64,000 nucleotides of DNA. Origin: a virus. The DNA lies in the IMG/VR virus record IMGVR_UViG_3300029448_007456, positions 50,779 through 114,778 of that record. One strand, given 5' to 3'. Positions 8,757-16,231 of the stretch are shown one piece after another. A program made the position numbers and the translations under genes. How positions within the stretch are numbered: position 1 is the first letter of the stretch; each line of letters opens with the position of its first letter. The notes below the pieces were generated by a model that was given only the letters and a program-made list of their open reading frames with translations, had not been told where the DNA came from and did no database searches.

Positions 8757-9439
8757 TAGTCTGTTTGACTAATGTCTATATCCGCGTTATCACCTGATGT
8801 TGTTAGTGTAATCATTTGATCGTTGATGCCACTCTGTACAATGTCCACATCTGCGATGCCACCTGTATGTGTGTGTATTAAAGTGTGTCCATTTACATCA
8901 CCGTTGCCATCAATGTCAACCAACCAGTTGTTAGTGTCACCGTCAACTGTGATTGTTAATATAGCACTGGTACCGTCGATGGTTGCCGCAATAACGTTTG
9001 AGTCATCATCACCTGCAGATGTAATTGTTGCAGTTGTGTTTGATGCATCTGATGTTTCGCCAATATCTAAATCAATATCATTGCTGTTTCCTACCATGGT
9101 CACATTAGCTGTTACAGTGCCACAAGAACTGTTATTTCCTGTGCTGTCACACATGATATCAATATCATTGCTGTTTCCTGTAACATTAAATGTACCAGTA
9201 TACGAAGCACCATTGATATCAAACTTTAATATGTTAGAGTTACCAACTTGATCAATATCAATTGTTGTGGTAGCTCCAGTGACAGTTGATGCAGTAGTCG
9301 AGTTACCCACTTGGTTGTTTTGACCATCTTGTGTGATGTCCAAATCCAAAGTAGCACCTGATTGTGTCACATAGATATCATTGGCGTTTGCAGATGTTAC
9401 AAACAAAAACGATAGTATTAATGTTATTAGTTTTGTCAT
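8756..9439 (-). CDS. Curlin-like (CsgA/CsgB) secreted amyloid subunit
   Basis: 227 aa, signal peptide ending ...VTSANA, then repeats built on 'N-x-(I/V)-x-(I/V)-x-Q/V-x-G-x-x-N' (DLDITQDGQNNQVGN, TIDIDQVGNSN, DIDLDIGETSD, DVDIVQSGINDQ, DIDISQTD). The Gln and Asn ladders are those of curli subunits, with Asp enrichment. Probably exported by the CsgG pore encoded next door and polymerised outside. First subunit gene of the cluster; stop overlaps the FecR start by 1 nt. Confidence 0.85.
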   Translation of the reverse strand: MTKLITLILSFLFVTSANANDIYVTQSGATLDLDITQDGQNNQVGNSTTASTVTGATTTIDIDQVGNSNILKFDINGASYTGTFNVTGNSNDIDIMCDSTGNNSSCGTVTANVTMVGNSNDIDLDIGETSDASNTTATITSAGDDDSNVIAATIDGTSAILTITVDGDTNNWLVDIDGNGDVNGHTLIHTHTGGIADVDIVQSGINDQMITLTTSGDNADIDISQTD

Positions 9440-9454
9440 TTATTTGTGTATCCC

Positions 9455-10252
9455 CTAAAAATATTTAATTTTCCATAACCCTTCTTTATCACCCAGTTTT
9501 AATAATTCCAGCACACAATATTCAATTGCACTGCGTACCGCATAATTTACTGGTTCATTTGTAGCAACACCGGTCTCAACTTCAAATGCTTTTGTGCTCA
9601 TGTCTAAAAACCTAAACACATCAGCCGACGTCTTATGGCTTGCAATTGTTTTTGTTGCTTCTGCTGTTAGTAAAACTTCTCCAGTTTGCACAGCAACTAA
9701 TCTCATGCTGACTGTGACTTGATCTATTCTGTATTCTTCTGACAGGCCGATGCCGAAATATCTAGCACCATCACCACCAGAAGCCACATTTGCATCATAT
9801 CCAATGATGCCTCCTTCAACAAGTAGTCCTGCAAACACAAGCGGTTTTAAAACATTTCCTACTTCTTGACTTCCATCATACAGTTCTCTAGTTGATCTTA
9901 TCAACTGTCTTTCTTTGACCAAACTGTCTAAACCTTTTCGTTCAACCACTCTGAACCATGTGCCTTCGCCCACTGCCTTGAGTGCTGAAATCACCCAGAC
10001 ATCTGCACCTTGTGAAACTGCCATAGACAGTTGACTAAACTTTGTGCTTGGCTTACGCTGTCCTGTAAGATCAGGAAACTTATATACAGCAATGGTTATC
10101 ACTGGTTGTTCAACAAGTGGAGGCAATGATTGTAAAATTTGCATTGTGGGTGTGCCTTCGATGAAAGGATCATCACCACTTTTAACTGTGTTCTGTGTGG
10201 TAGCACAAGATGTCAATATCAAAAGCATGCCTATTATAATAAAATTTTTCAT
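9455..10252 (-). CDS. csgG: CsgG curli export pore lipoprotein
   Basis: 265 aa, close to E. coli CsgG length. Lipoprotein signal with lipobox LTSC (Cys16). Family hallmarks: 'ITIAVYKFPDLTGQRKPS', 'WFRVVERKGLDSLVKERQLIR', 'GGIIGYDANVASGGDGARYFGIG', 'VTVSMRLVAVQTGEVL'. CsgG forms the nonameric outer-membrane channel for curlin secretion. A phage copy could export the two curlin-like proteins encoded downstream. Lies 1 nt after csgF and 15 nt before the curlin gene in one operon. Confidence 0.92.
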   Translation of the reverse strand: MKNFIIIGMLLILTSCATTQNTVKSGDDPFIEGTPTMQILQSLPPLVEQPVITIAVYKFPDLTGQRKPSTKFSQLSMAVSQGADVWVISALKAVGEGTWFRVVERKGLDSLVKERQLIRSTRELYDGSQEVGNVLKPLVFAGLLVEGGIIGYDANVASGGDGARYFGIGLSEEYRIDQVTVSMRLVAVQTGEVLLTAEATKTIASHKTSADVFRFLDMSTKAFEVETGVATNEPVNYAVRSAIEYCVLELLKLGDKEGLWKIKYF

Positions 10253-10253
10253 G

Positions 10254-10712
10254 TTAAAAATTAAAGTCTCCTAGTGGAACAGACATTGTGGTTACATTGT
10301 TGTTGGGGTCTGTAATTGTTAGTGTTATTATTTCGGTTGATGTGTCCTTGACCCAATAAATTGTTGATCCTTCAACGTTTGCTGTGCCTGAAGTCGGACA
10401 TGTGCCTGTGCATGATGTTCCAAACATGTTGTCCACCAATTGTTTGGACAGGTTTGCATATATTCTTGATTCAACATTCTTAATAAATTTGTTTATGGTT
10501 GTGTTGTTTGCTAATCTTTCAGCCGCAGCTGCCGCAGATTTTCTTTCATCTTTGAGATCATTCTTTCTGCTATACTGCAATTGTTCAATTGATAACACAT
10601 GAGAAGAATATCCCTGCTTGCTGAAAGAAGGATTTCCAAATTCATGATGCAACTGATCAGCATGTGCAGAAGTCATAATAATAGCCAGTGTAATAACCAA
10701 GGTTTTTAACAT
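10254..10712 (-). CDS. csgF: CsgF curli assembly factor
   Basis: 152 aa from the ATG at 10712; I prefer this to the longer frame (10790) because it gives a proper signal peptide (MLKTLVITLAIIMTSAHA) and a TAAATA box lies 5 nt upstream. After cleavage the mature N terminus 'DQLHHEFGNPSF' matches the CsgF pattern 'x-F-x-F-x-N-P-x-F' that plugs into CsgG. The C-terminal half has an unusual Cys pair (TSCTGTCPTSG) and strands 'IITLTITDPNNNVTTMSVP' as in CsgF. First gene of the curli operon. Confidence 0.87.
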   Translation of the reverse strand: MLKTLVITLAIIMTSAHADQLHHEFGNPSFSKQGYSSHVLSIEQLQYSRKNDLKDERKSAAAAAERLANNTTINKFIKNVESRIYANLSKQLVDNMFGTSCTGTCPTSGTANVEGSTIYWVKDTSTEIITLTITDPNNNVTTMSVPLGDFNF

Positions 10713-10716
10713 GCTT

Positions 10717-10784
10717 GTATTTAATGGTTTTTGAACCCAAATGATGTGCAGACACTTATGAACAGTTGTGCAAAAGTTAAATAC
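10717..10784. promoter_or_regulatory. Divergent pair of late-type promoter boxes
   Basis: Minus-strand TAAATAC at 10717-10723 is 5 nt (after TAAATA) from the csgF ATG. Plus-strand TAAATAC at 10778-10784 is 7 nt from the ATG at 10791. No Shine-Dalgarno fits between box and start on either side, so both messages look leaderless. Confidence 0.6.
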
Positions 10785-10790
10785 ACACAT

Positions 10791-11069
10791 ATGGAGTTTT
10801 TAAAAATAGTAGGCGAAGTTGGATTTCCCATAGCAGGAGCCATCGCCGCAGGATATTTTGTGTTTCTCACAATCAAGTTCATACTGGCAGGAGTTACTGG
10901 CGGTGTAAATGGACTTAAAAATATCATCACAGCACTAGACAATCGAGTGCAAACCATGAACAACGACTTAGTGCAGATTGATGCTAAAATGAGTCATGTG
11001 TTAGGAGTAAAACCAAACGTAGAAAGAATAGCTGCCAATGAAGGCAAGGAGGATGCAAGACGTGATTAA
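10791..11069 (+). CDS. Small membrane protein with coiled-coil tail, 92 aa
   Basis: Start chosen at 10791, right after a late box; the longer frame to 10731 runs into csgF's promoter. One transmembrane helix near the N terminus (VGFPIAGAIAAGYFVFLTI), then a heptad-like tail (LDNRVQTMNNDLVQIDAKM). It is a paralogue of the product at 11396-11671: both have '(V/Y)GFPI.(A)......GYFVF' and a downstream 'L.(N/D).(V/I)..(M/L)(N)NDL(V/I)'. First of five genes leading to the cyclase. Holin-like topology is possible, but function is unknown. Confidence 0.7.
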   Translation: MEFLKIVGEVGFPIAGAIAAGYFVFLTIKFILAGVTGGVNGLKNIITALDNRVQTMNNDLVQIDAKMSHVLGVKPNVERIAANEGKEDARRD

Positions 11070-11259
11070 GAATTTGAAAGACCTAATAGTGGTAGCATTA
11101 GTGGTAGGCGTATTAACTTTGTTGGGCGTGATCATCATTGGTGACTATTACGTGGCACTACAAGAAAATAGACCAGTTGACGAGTCAGTGATCACACTGA
11201 TGAAAATGGCTCTCACAGGACTAATTGGCATCATAGCAGGCTACATAGGATCGAAATGA
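11053..11259 (+). CDS. Two-helix membrane protein, ~68 aa
   Basis: Two hydrophobic helices (DLIVVALVVGVLTLLGVIII and MALTGLIGIIAGYIGSK) joined by a polar loop. Start uncertain: ATG 11038, ATG 11053 and GTG 11062 are all in frame. AAGGAGG directly abuts 11053 and would best serve the GTG at 11062. Overlaps the preceding gene and is coupled by ATGA to the next. Size and topology fit a holin or a membrane anchor; no family assigned. Confidence 0.6.
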   Translation: MQDVIKNLKDLIVVALVVGVLTLLGVIIIGDYYVALQENRPVDESVITLMKMALTGLIGIIAGYIGSK

Positions 11260-11399
11260 AAATAGTGCATGTAAAAGAAGAACAGTTATACTGTGATGGT
11301 GAAGATCACGATCATCCTAGAGTGTATTACAACCTAGCCAAAAAAGGTGAGGCCATCTGTGGATACTGTAATATAAAGTATGTGTTGGATAAAAAATGA
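11256..11399 (+). CDS. zf-CHCC-like zinc-binding protein, 47 aa
   Basis: Short gene coupled on both sides by ATGA overlaps. Sequence pattern C-D-G-x5-H-P-R-V-Y-x8-G-x-x-x-C-x-Y-C is the zinc-finger CHCC signature (Cys13, His20, Cys35, Cys38) seen in small alphaproteobacterial proteins and in the mitochondrial complex I subunit NDUFS6. Likely binds one Zn. Its role beside membrane proteins and a cyclase is unknown. Confidence 0.75.
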   Translation: MKIVHVKEEQLYCDGEDHDHPRVYYNLAKKGEAICGYCNIKYVLDKK

Positions 11400-11671
11400 G
11401 TGGACCAATAGTAGAAGCAATCAATCAATATGGATTTCCAATCATTGCCGCAATGGGTCTTGGATACTTTGTGTTTTACATTTGGCAGTGGGTGACCACT
11501 GAGATAAAACCTGTGCTAGGTGCGGCCAACACCACATTAATTGCACTCATAGACAGAATTAGAATGTTGGACAATGATCTAATCAGACTCAACACCAAAC
11601 TTAAAATGATCGAAGAACTGCAAAACAAATCCAACAAAGAGATTGCTGACAAAGTAAAAAATAAAAAGTGA
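11396..11671 (+). CDS. Small membrane protein with coiled-coil tail, 91 aa
   Basis: Paralogue of 10791-11069: membrane helix 'YGFPIIAAMGLGYFVFYIWQW' and an amphipathic tail (LIALIDRIRMLDNDLIRLNTKLKMIEEL). Charged Lys-rich C terminus. Starts within the stop of the zinc-finger gene and ends overlapping the cyclase start. Possibly a regulatory or scaffolding partner of the cyclase, by context only. Confidence 0.7.
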   Translation: MSGPIVEAINQYGFPIIAAMGLGYFVFYIWQWVTTEIKPVLGAANTTLIALIDRIRMLDNDLIRLNTKLKMIEELQNKSNKEIADKVKNKK

Positions 11672-13707
11672 CCAAACTTCTAACACATTGGCTAACTGTT
11701 TTGATAACCCTTGCTGTGTTAGTAGGGTTGAGATTTCAAGATGGTGGACTTACTGAAACTGCTAGACTAAAATCCTTTGACTATCTTCAGTCAACAGATG
11801 CTAAGGAGATGTCACAAGACATTGTCATTGTTGAATTTGACGAAAAGGCAATAGAAGGCTTTGGACAATGGCCATGGCCAAGGGATTATCTTGCTGATGT
11901 GATCAATCATTTGCGGAGTCAAGGTGCTGGGTTAATTGTGATGCCCATACTGTTTTCAGAAGAAGACAGAGCAGGCATGGACGATGTGCTTGCACAAACA
12001 CTGCAAGGCAATGGAGTCATCATTGCACAAACAGGAACCACACAAACAAATAAAAATGCAGTGCCAAGAGGCATTGCCAAAATAGGTGATCCAATACCAT
12101 ATCTTTTTCAATGGCCAGGCATGTTGGGTCCTATACCTAAATTAGGTCAATCAGCAGATGGTGTTGGTGTATTAAACATTGCTCCTGAAAGAGATGGAGT
12201 TGTAAGACGTATGCCACTCATCATGACAGTGTCAGGAGAAACATATCCTGCATTAGCCATTGAAACAATTCGTGTGGCCACACAGGCACCATCCTATCAA
12301 GTCAAAGCAGGCCCAACAGGAGTGCAGGCAGTGAGGGTGCCAGGTTATAATGTTATCACAACTGATGCCAATGCTAGAATTTGGTTACGTTGGAACAAAC
12401 AGTTTCCTTCTGTTAGTATCATGGAAGCCACACAAGAGCATGTGCAAGGCAAAATTGTTGTGATTGGACTCACAGCAGAAGGCATTGGATCCACCATTGC
12501 CGCACCCACAGGCACAGAATATGCCCACACACCAGTGGCTGTATCCTTGCAAACTATCATTAATGGTGACAACATTGTTAGATCCGATCTAGCAGACACA
12601 TACGAACTTGCATATCTGTTTGTGATTGGACTGTTATTGATCATTGCCGCAAGATTCTTTCACTATGGTGTGGTGGCAGGACTTATTGTATTAATTGGTG
12701 TGGGCACAGTGTATGGTTCTGTTCACATATATTCAACAAGACTGTTGCTGTTTGATTTTTCATGGCCTGTAATCACAACTGTGTTAGTAGGACTTCATGC
12801 TGTGTTCAATCGTTTTGTTTCTGAATACATGCAGAAGCAAGCCATAAAAAAACAGTTTGGTGGTTATGCATCGCCCACAGTGGTTAAGATGCTACAGGAA
12901 AATCCAGCACTTATCAAAGAAGGTGTTAAAAAAGAAGTGTCAATATGTTTTTCAGATCTACGTGGTTTTACACCACTTGGTGAATCGTTCGGCGATGATG
13001 TGAAAGGTTTGACTCAAGTGATGAATGGATACATGGACGCCATAACCAAACCAGTGCTTGATGCAGATGGCATGATTATCAAGTATATTGGAGATGCAAG
13101 TATGCACATCCACAACGCACCAATTGATGATGCTGATCATCCACGCACTGCTGTGCAAACTGGTTTGAATATGTTGAAAGCAGTTGAACAATTTAACAAC
13201 AAGATCACAGCAGAAGGTAGACCACCTGTTGGTATGGGTGCTGGTATTAACACAGGCCTTGGTTATATTGGTGAAATGGGATCAACTGAAAGACATTCAT
13301 ATGATGTGTTAGGCGATGCTGTGTCCACAACTGCAAGATTAGAATCACAGTGCAAGTCATATGGGGTGTTATTGATCATTGGGCCTGAAACTGTAGCAAG
13401 GACAAAAAACGATTTCTTCTATTTGAAACTAGACGATCTTGCTGTGAAAGGTAAAACAGTTGGACTAGATATCTACACGGTGTTGGACAAGTCATATACA
13501 CAAGCCAAAGCAACGCATGATGAAATGCATGAACTGTATGGCAAACAAAAATTCAAAGATGCTATTAGATTATGCAACAGACTCAAAGGAGAGTTTGATT
13601 CACAGATGGACAAATATTATGACATGTGGATTGAACGTTGCGAATACATGACCACACAAAAATTACCAAAAGATTGGAATGGAGTGTTTGTGGCCACAAC
13701 CAAGTAG
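11668..13707 (+). CDS. CHASE2-domain class III adenylate/guanylate cyclase
   Basis: 679 aa. GTG start overlapping the previous stop. Order: N-terminal membrane helix; CHASE2 extracytoplasmic sensor (~30-300; 'IVIVEFDEKAIEGFGQWPWPRDYLADVI'-like start is diagnostic); three membrane helices (~310-380); then a class III cyclase domain. Metal aspartates are seen at about 429 (CFSDLRGFT) and about 475 (KYIGDASMHI). The purine-specifying position carries Asp (SYDVLGDAVS), typical of ATP users. The transition-state Asn position looks like Ser (GDAVSTTARLE) while the Arg is kept, so activity needs testing. A phage-encoded membrane cyclase would let the virus raise cAMP or cGMP in response to a periplasmic cue. 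Followed by a strong terminator. Confidence 0.9.
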   Translation: MTKLLTHWLTVLITLAVLVGLRFQDGGLTETARLKSFDYLQSTDAKEMSQDIVIVEFDEKAIEGFGQWPWPRDYLADVINHLRSQGAGLIVMPILFSEEDRAGMDDVLAQTLQGNGVIIAQTGTTQTNKNAVPRGIAKIGDPIPYLFQWPGMLGPIPKLGQSADGVGVLNIAPERDGVVRRMPLIMTVSGETYPALAIETIRVATQAPSYQVKAGPTGVQAVRVPGYNVITTDANARIWLRWNKQFPSVSIMEATQEHVQGKIVVIGLTAEGIGSTIAAPTGTEYAHTPVAVSLQTIINGDNIVRSDLADTYELAYLFVIGLLLIIAARFFHYGVVAGLIVLIGVGTVYGSVHIYSTRLLLFDFSWPVITTVLVGLHAVFNRFVSEYMQKQAIKKQFGGYASPTVVKMLQENPALIKEGVKKEVSICFSDLRGFTPLGESFGDDVKGLTQVMNGYMDAITKPVLDADGMIIKYIGDASMHIHNAPIDDADHPRTAVQTGLNMLKAVEQFNNKITAEGRPPVGMGAGINTGLGYIGEMGSTERHSYDVLGDAVSTTARLESQCKSYGVLLIIGPETVARTKNDFFYLKLDDLAVKGKTVGLDIYTVLDKSYTQAKATHDEMHELYGKQKFKDAIRLCNRLKGEFDSQMDKYYDMWIERCEYMTTQKLPKDWNGVFVATTK

Positions 13708-13711
13708 CCAT

Positions 13712-13745
13712 AAAAAAAGGGCGATGCCGAAACACCGCCCTTGAA
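13712..13745. terminator. Bidirectional rho-independent terminator
   Basis: Stem AAGGGCG/CGCCCTT with a 13-nt loop between the convergent cyclase gene and the gene at 13757-14074. The A-run on the left serves as U-tail for the minus strand. Confidence 0.8.
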
Positions 13746-13756
13746 AGCAAATTATA

Positions 13757-14074
13757 TTAAGCTACTGCTTGATTGATAATTGTTTTACCAGCAGATGCTA
13801 ATAATCCAATTGTTGCAGATCTTAATGACTTAGCACCTGCTAAATCACTCTTTGCTAATACTCTTACGTTGAAGTCATAACCTCTGTTAATGAGTTGTGT
13901 TGTAGGAGTTTTTCTTGTCATTGCAAGGTTCTTGTGTTTAATAACACCACCGTTGATGTTACCATTCTTGTCCATTGCAGTTTTAGCTTCGTCGATGAAA
14001 ACACCAACTTTTGAGTTTACGTTACCTTTTGTAAACTCTCTTGTGTATACCACGTATTGCTTAGTTCTTGCCAT
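13757..14074 (-). CDS. Hypothetical basic protein, 105 aa
   Basis: No family recognised. Basic N terminus (MARTKQYVVYTREFTKG), then a mixed region with many Lys and Asn and a C-terminal 'LRSATIGLLASAGKTIINQ' helix. It is a monocistronic unit: strong early-type promoter (14117-14145), AAAGG ribosome site and its own terminator. That suggests abundant expression, as for a DNA-binding or accessory head protein. Function unknown. Confidence 0.7.
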   Translation of the reverse strand: MARTKQYVVYTREFTKGNVNSKVGVFIDEAKTAMDKNGNINGGVIKHKNLAMTRKTPTTQLINRGYDFNVRVLAKSDLAGAKSLRSATIGLLASAGKTIINQAVA

Positions 14075-14116
14075 TTGTATTTGTTACCTTTCAAATGTAA
14101 GTTAATAGTTAATATT

Positions 14117-14145
14117 ATAATACACTCAGACTGTGTATAAGTCAA
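14117..14145 (-). promoter_or_regulatory. Sigma70-type promoter
   Basis: Minus strand TTGACT (14140-14145), 17-nt spacer, TATTAT (14117-14122); drives the 105-aa gene with a ~40-nt leader. Confidence 0.7.
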
Positions 14146-14151
14146 CCCCTG

Positions 14152-15291
14152 CTAGAATCCAAGCATATCAACAAGTTCTGGAAACACATCTTCAAACTTT
14201 TCATTTCTGTATGCATCTTGTTTTTTGGTAATCTTGCGGAATTTTGGCAACAGATGGCTGTTGTTGTCTGATAACCATCGGCTGACATTTCTCACATCTT
14301 GCCATTCACTCTTTTCTAGTTGTTGTTGCAGTTTCTGTCTGGGTGTGGTTGGTATTACACTACATTGGTAAAAGTCAGGATTGTGTAATCTACCTAACCA
14401 TGGTTTTGGTAATTTATTTGTGTGATAGTAGTCAAATATTTCTTCAAGATATCTGATGGTAAAGATAGACACCACACAGGCAATGCTCAATTGGAAATTG
14501 GGTGCGACCAGGGCGTTGTATCTTAACAAGTTTTCTTCAACCACTGACCAGTCAGCGCCTTTTCGATTGTACTCGAATCTCTTACCAATATCATCTATGC
14601 TGGGTTGTACATCAATGTGTTTAAATTTTTTCCATATTGATCTCACAGATTCACTTGGAAATGTTGTGGCATTCGTGGAATAATGTATTCTCACTTGATC
14701 AGCACCCGTGCTCACAAGTGATTCCAGAAACTGCATGTGGATGTCATTGTCCAACAAGAATGGCTCACCTCCGTGTATGTGTATTTCTAACATATCTTTA
14801 GAATGATTCACAAGATCTTTCCAAATCTCTGGATTATTTGCCCAATCACTCTTTGCAAATTCTTTCCCGTATAAATCTTTCCACTCTTTAATCCATTTGC
14901 TTGAATTTACAGGTGAACATATTCTGCACTTGAGATTACATAAATTTCCAATTGGTATAGACAGTAGGTTTAGTTTTTGTGAATCCAGATCATATCTTTC
15001 AAATTCTGCTTGCCATCTTTCATTGTGCAATTGTCTTTGACTTGGATAACCAGCATCTTCATCTTTCCAACACAACACACAACCTTTTGGTTTTTGTTTT
15101 AGTTGAAATTTCATCTGTAAATTTTTAATGTAATGGCTGTTCTGAAATCTTTCAATGGCATTTGGTTCTTTGATGTTGATGGCTTTAGCCAGGGGATCTA
15201 GTTCTGGACGATATTTGCAACAGGGTCGCAGATTGCCATCGTGGTTCACAAACAATCCGTTCCAGGGTTGATAGCAGAAAGAATCTTTCAT
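14152..15291 (-). CDS. Radical SAM protein with N-terminal twitch/SPASM-like cysteines
   Basis: 379 aa. Residues 1-80 hold an auxiliary-cluster-like region (DGNLRPCCKYRPE ... GCVLCWKDEDAGYPSQRQ) placed before the barrel. The radical SAM motif is CNLKCRIC (about 118-125), followed by 'HIHGGEPFLLD' (the GGEP strand that binds SAM). This architecture is found in peptide- or sugar-modifying enzymes and is frequent in marine viruses. No peptide substrate gene is adjacent. Next gene in the same direction is clpS, 13 nt away. Confidence 0.88.
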   Translation of the reverse strand: MKDSFCYQPWNGLFVNHDGNLRPCCKYRPELDPLAKAINIKEPNAIERFQNSHYIKNLQMKFQLKQKPKGCVLCWKDEDAGYPSQRQLHNERWQAEFERYDLDSQKLNLLSIPIGNLCNLKCRICSPVNSSKWIKEWKDLYGKEFAKSDWANNPEIWKDLVNHSKDMLEIHIHGGEPFLLDNDIHMQFLESLVSTGADQVRIHYSTNATTFPSESVRSIWKKFKHIDVQPSIDDIGKRFEYNRKGADWSVVEENLLRYNALVAPNFQLSIACVVSIFTIRYLEEIFDYYHTNKLPKPWLGRLHNPDFYQCSVIPTTPRQKLQQQLEKSEWQDVRNVSRWLSDNNSHLLPKFRKITKKQDAYRNEKFEDVFPELVDMLGF

Positions 15292-15304
15292 ACTATAATT
15301 TATT

Positions 15305-15610
15305 TTAACTGGCTTCTACTTTGACTTCTAGTGGGTAACCATGCTGAACAGCATCAACTTTGACTTCTGTGGCTTTTTGTTCTGCAATTTCAAATGAGTA
15401 CAATGCTACCACACCTTTGCCATCATTGTGAATGGTGGTGGTCATCTTATTGGCTTGTTCTTGATTGTATTGAAAGTGTTTGATCAAAGTATTGACTACA
15501 AAATCCATAGGAGTTTTTTCATCATTTATATAAATTACAGCCCATTTGCTAGGCTCTTTTAGTGTTACTTTTACTTTCTCTTCTACTTGTATATCGCTTT
15601 GTGTCATCAT
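15305..15610 (-). CDS. clpS: ClpS N-degron adaptor
   Basis: 101 aa, family length. The substrate-binding region 'VIYINDEKTPMDFVVNTL' matches the ClpS 'NDDxTPMxFV' loop, and the C-terminal 'IHNDGKGVVALYSFEIAEQKA' matches 'H..G.G..G.Y..EIAE.K'. ClpS delivers proteins with bulky N-terminal residues to ClpA/ClpC and blocks SsrA-tag delivery to ClpA. No clpA is in the window, so it may act on host ClpA and bias host proteolysis toward or away from tagged substrates. Two adjacent start codons (15610 and 15607); early and late promoters both precede it. Confidence 0.93.
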   Translation of the reverse strand: MMTQSDIQVEEKVKVTLKEPSKWAVIYINDEKTPMDFVVNTLIKHFQYNQEQANKMTTTIHNDGKGVVALYSFEIAEQKATEVKVDAVQHGYPLEVKVEAS

Positions 15611-15611
15611 T

Positions 15612-15647
15612 GTATTTAAATTATAAACTCTTTCAATTGTATGTCAA
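15612..15647 (-). promoter_or_regulatory. Overlapping early and late promoters of clpS
   Basis: Minus strand TTGACA (15642-15647), 16-nt spacer, TATAAT (15620-15625), then TAAATAC (15612-15618) 2-5 nt before the ATGATG start. The gene should be transcribed both early and late. Confidence 0.65.
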
Positions 15648-15650
15648 TAT

Positions 15651-15675
15651 AAAAGGGGGTGTTGCCACCCCCTCT
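15651..15675 (-). terminator. Rho-independent terminator of hsp20
   Basis: Minus strand stem GGGGGTG/CACCCCC with GCAA-type loop followed by TTTTA, immediately after the hsp20 stop. Confidence 0.85.
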
Positions 15676-15679
15676 ATCA

Positions 15680-16135
15680 TTATTTGATGTTGATCAGTCT
15701 GGCTTTCTTCTCTTCTGGAATAATTCTTTCCAATTCAACAGATAGTAGGCCATCCTTTAATTCAGCACCTTTGACCACTGTGTCATCAGCAATGGTAAAT
15801 GTTCTTTCAAAGTGTCGCTTGGCGATCCCTCTGTGAATTACACTGCCATCGTCTGTCTCAACTTCCTGGTCTGTTTTATCTTTAGAGCGGATTAAAAGTG
15901 AGTTTTCTTTTACTTCAACTTCAATGTCGTCCTTAGCAAATCCAGCCAGTGCCAATTGTATTTGATATTGATGATCATTCTTTTTAATGATATCATATGC
16001 TGGGAATGAAGATGTTACAGCAGATGTTAAATTAAAGTCATCTGTGAAAAATCTGTCCCATTGATCAAATGCATTGTCAAAGCCAATTGAGTATGGTCTT
16101 AGTTTGTTAAAAAGTGATAGAGATGTTCTTGTCAT
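15680..16135 (-). CDS. Hsp20 small heat-shock chaperone (IbpA-like)
   Basis: 151 aa from the ATG at 16135, set by AAGGAGG 9 nt upstream; the longer frame to 16159 lacks a site. Alpha-crystallin domain at ~40-140 with 'FPAYDIIKKNDHQYQIQLAL', 'GFAKDDIEVEVKENSLLIRS', 'VIHRGIAKRHFERTFTI', 'GAELKDGLLSVELER', the A-x-L-x-x-G-L-L motif of the family; C-terminal I-x-I-like tail (LINIK). Holds unfolded proteins in the cytoplasm; T4-like marine phages often carry one. Own promoter and terminator indicate high expression. Confidence 0.93.
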   Translation of the reverse strand: MTRTSLSLFNKLRPYSIGFDNAFDQWDRFFTDDFNLTSAVTSSFPAYDIIKKNDHQYQIQLALAGFAKDDIEVEVKENSLLIRSKDKTDQEVETDDGSVIHRGIAKRHFERTFTIADDTVVKGAELKDGLLSVELERIIPEEKKARLINIK

Positions 16136-16231
16136 TGTATGTTCCTCCTTATAAAGCAAGTTCTCTTAATGTAGAACCCTAAGCATTCTACAACTATATT
16201 TATAATATAGTGTGTGTTTGAAAAATGTCAA
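16136..16231 (-). promoter_or_regulatory. hsp20 promoters and structured leader (possible RNA thermometer)
   Basis: Minus strand TTGACA (16226-16231), 16 nt, TATATT (16204-16209), overlapping a late-type TATAAATA. The ~60-nt leader has a hairpin with arms GTAGAA and TTCTAC. Just before AAGGAGG is TTGCTTTA, resembling the UUGCU strand that masks the Shine-Dalgarno in ROSE-type thermometers. Thermometer function is only inferred. Confidence 0.45.

Noticed and set aside
7753-9251. Plus-strand frames within the curli cluster
   Set aside because: Antisense shadows of repeat-rich genes, with Ser/Val/Leu bias and no start signals.
10713-10790. N-terminal extension of CsgF
   Set aside because: Would put 26 residues before a clean signal peptide and covers both divergent late boxes.
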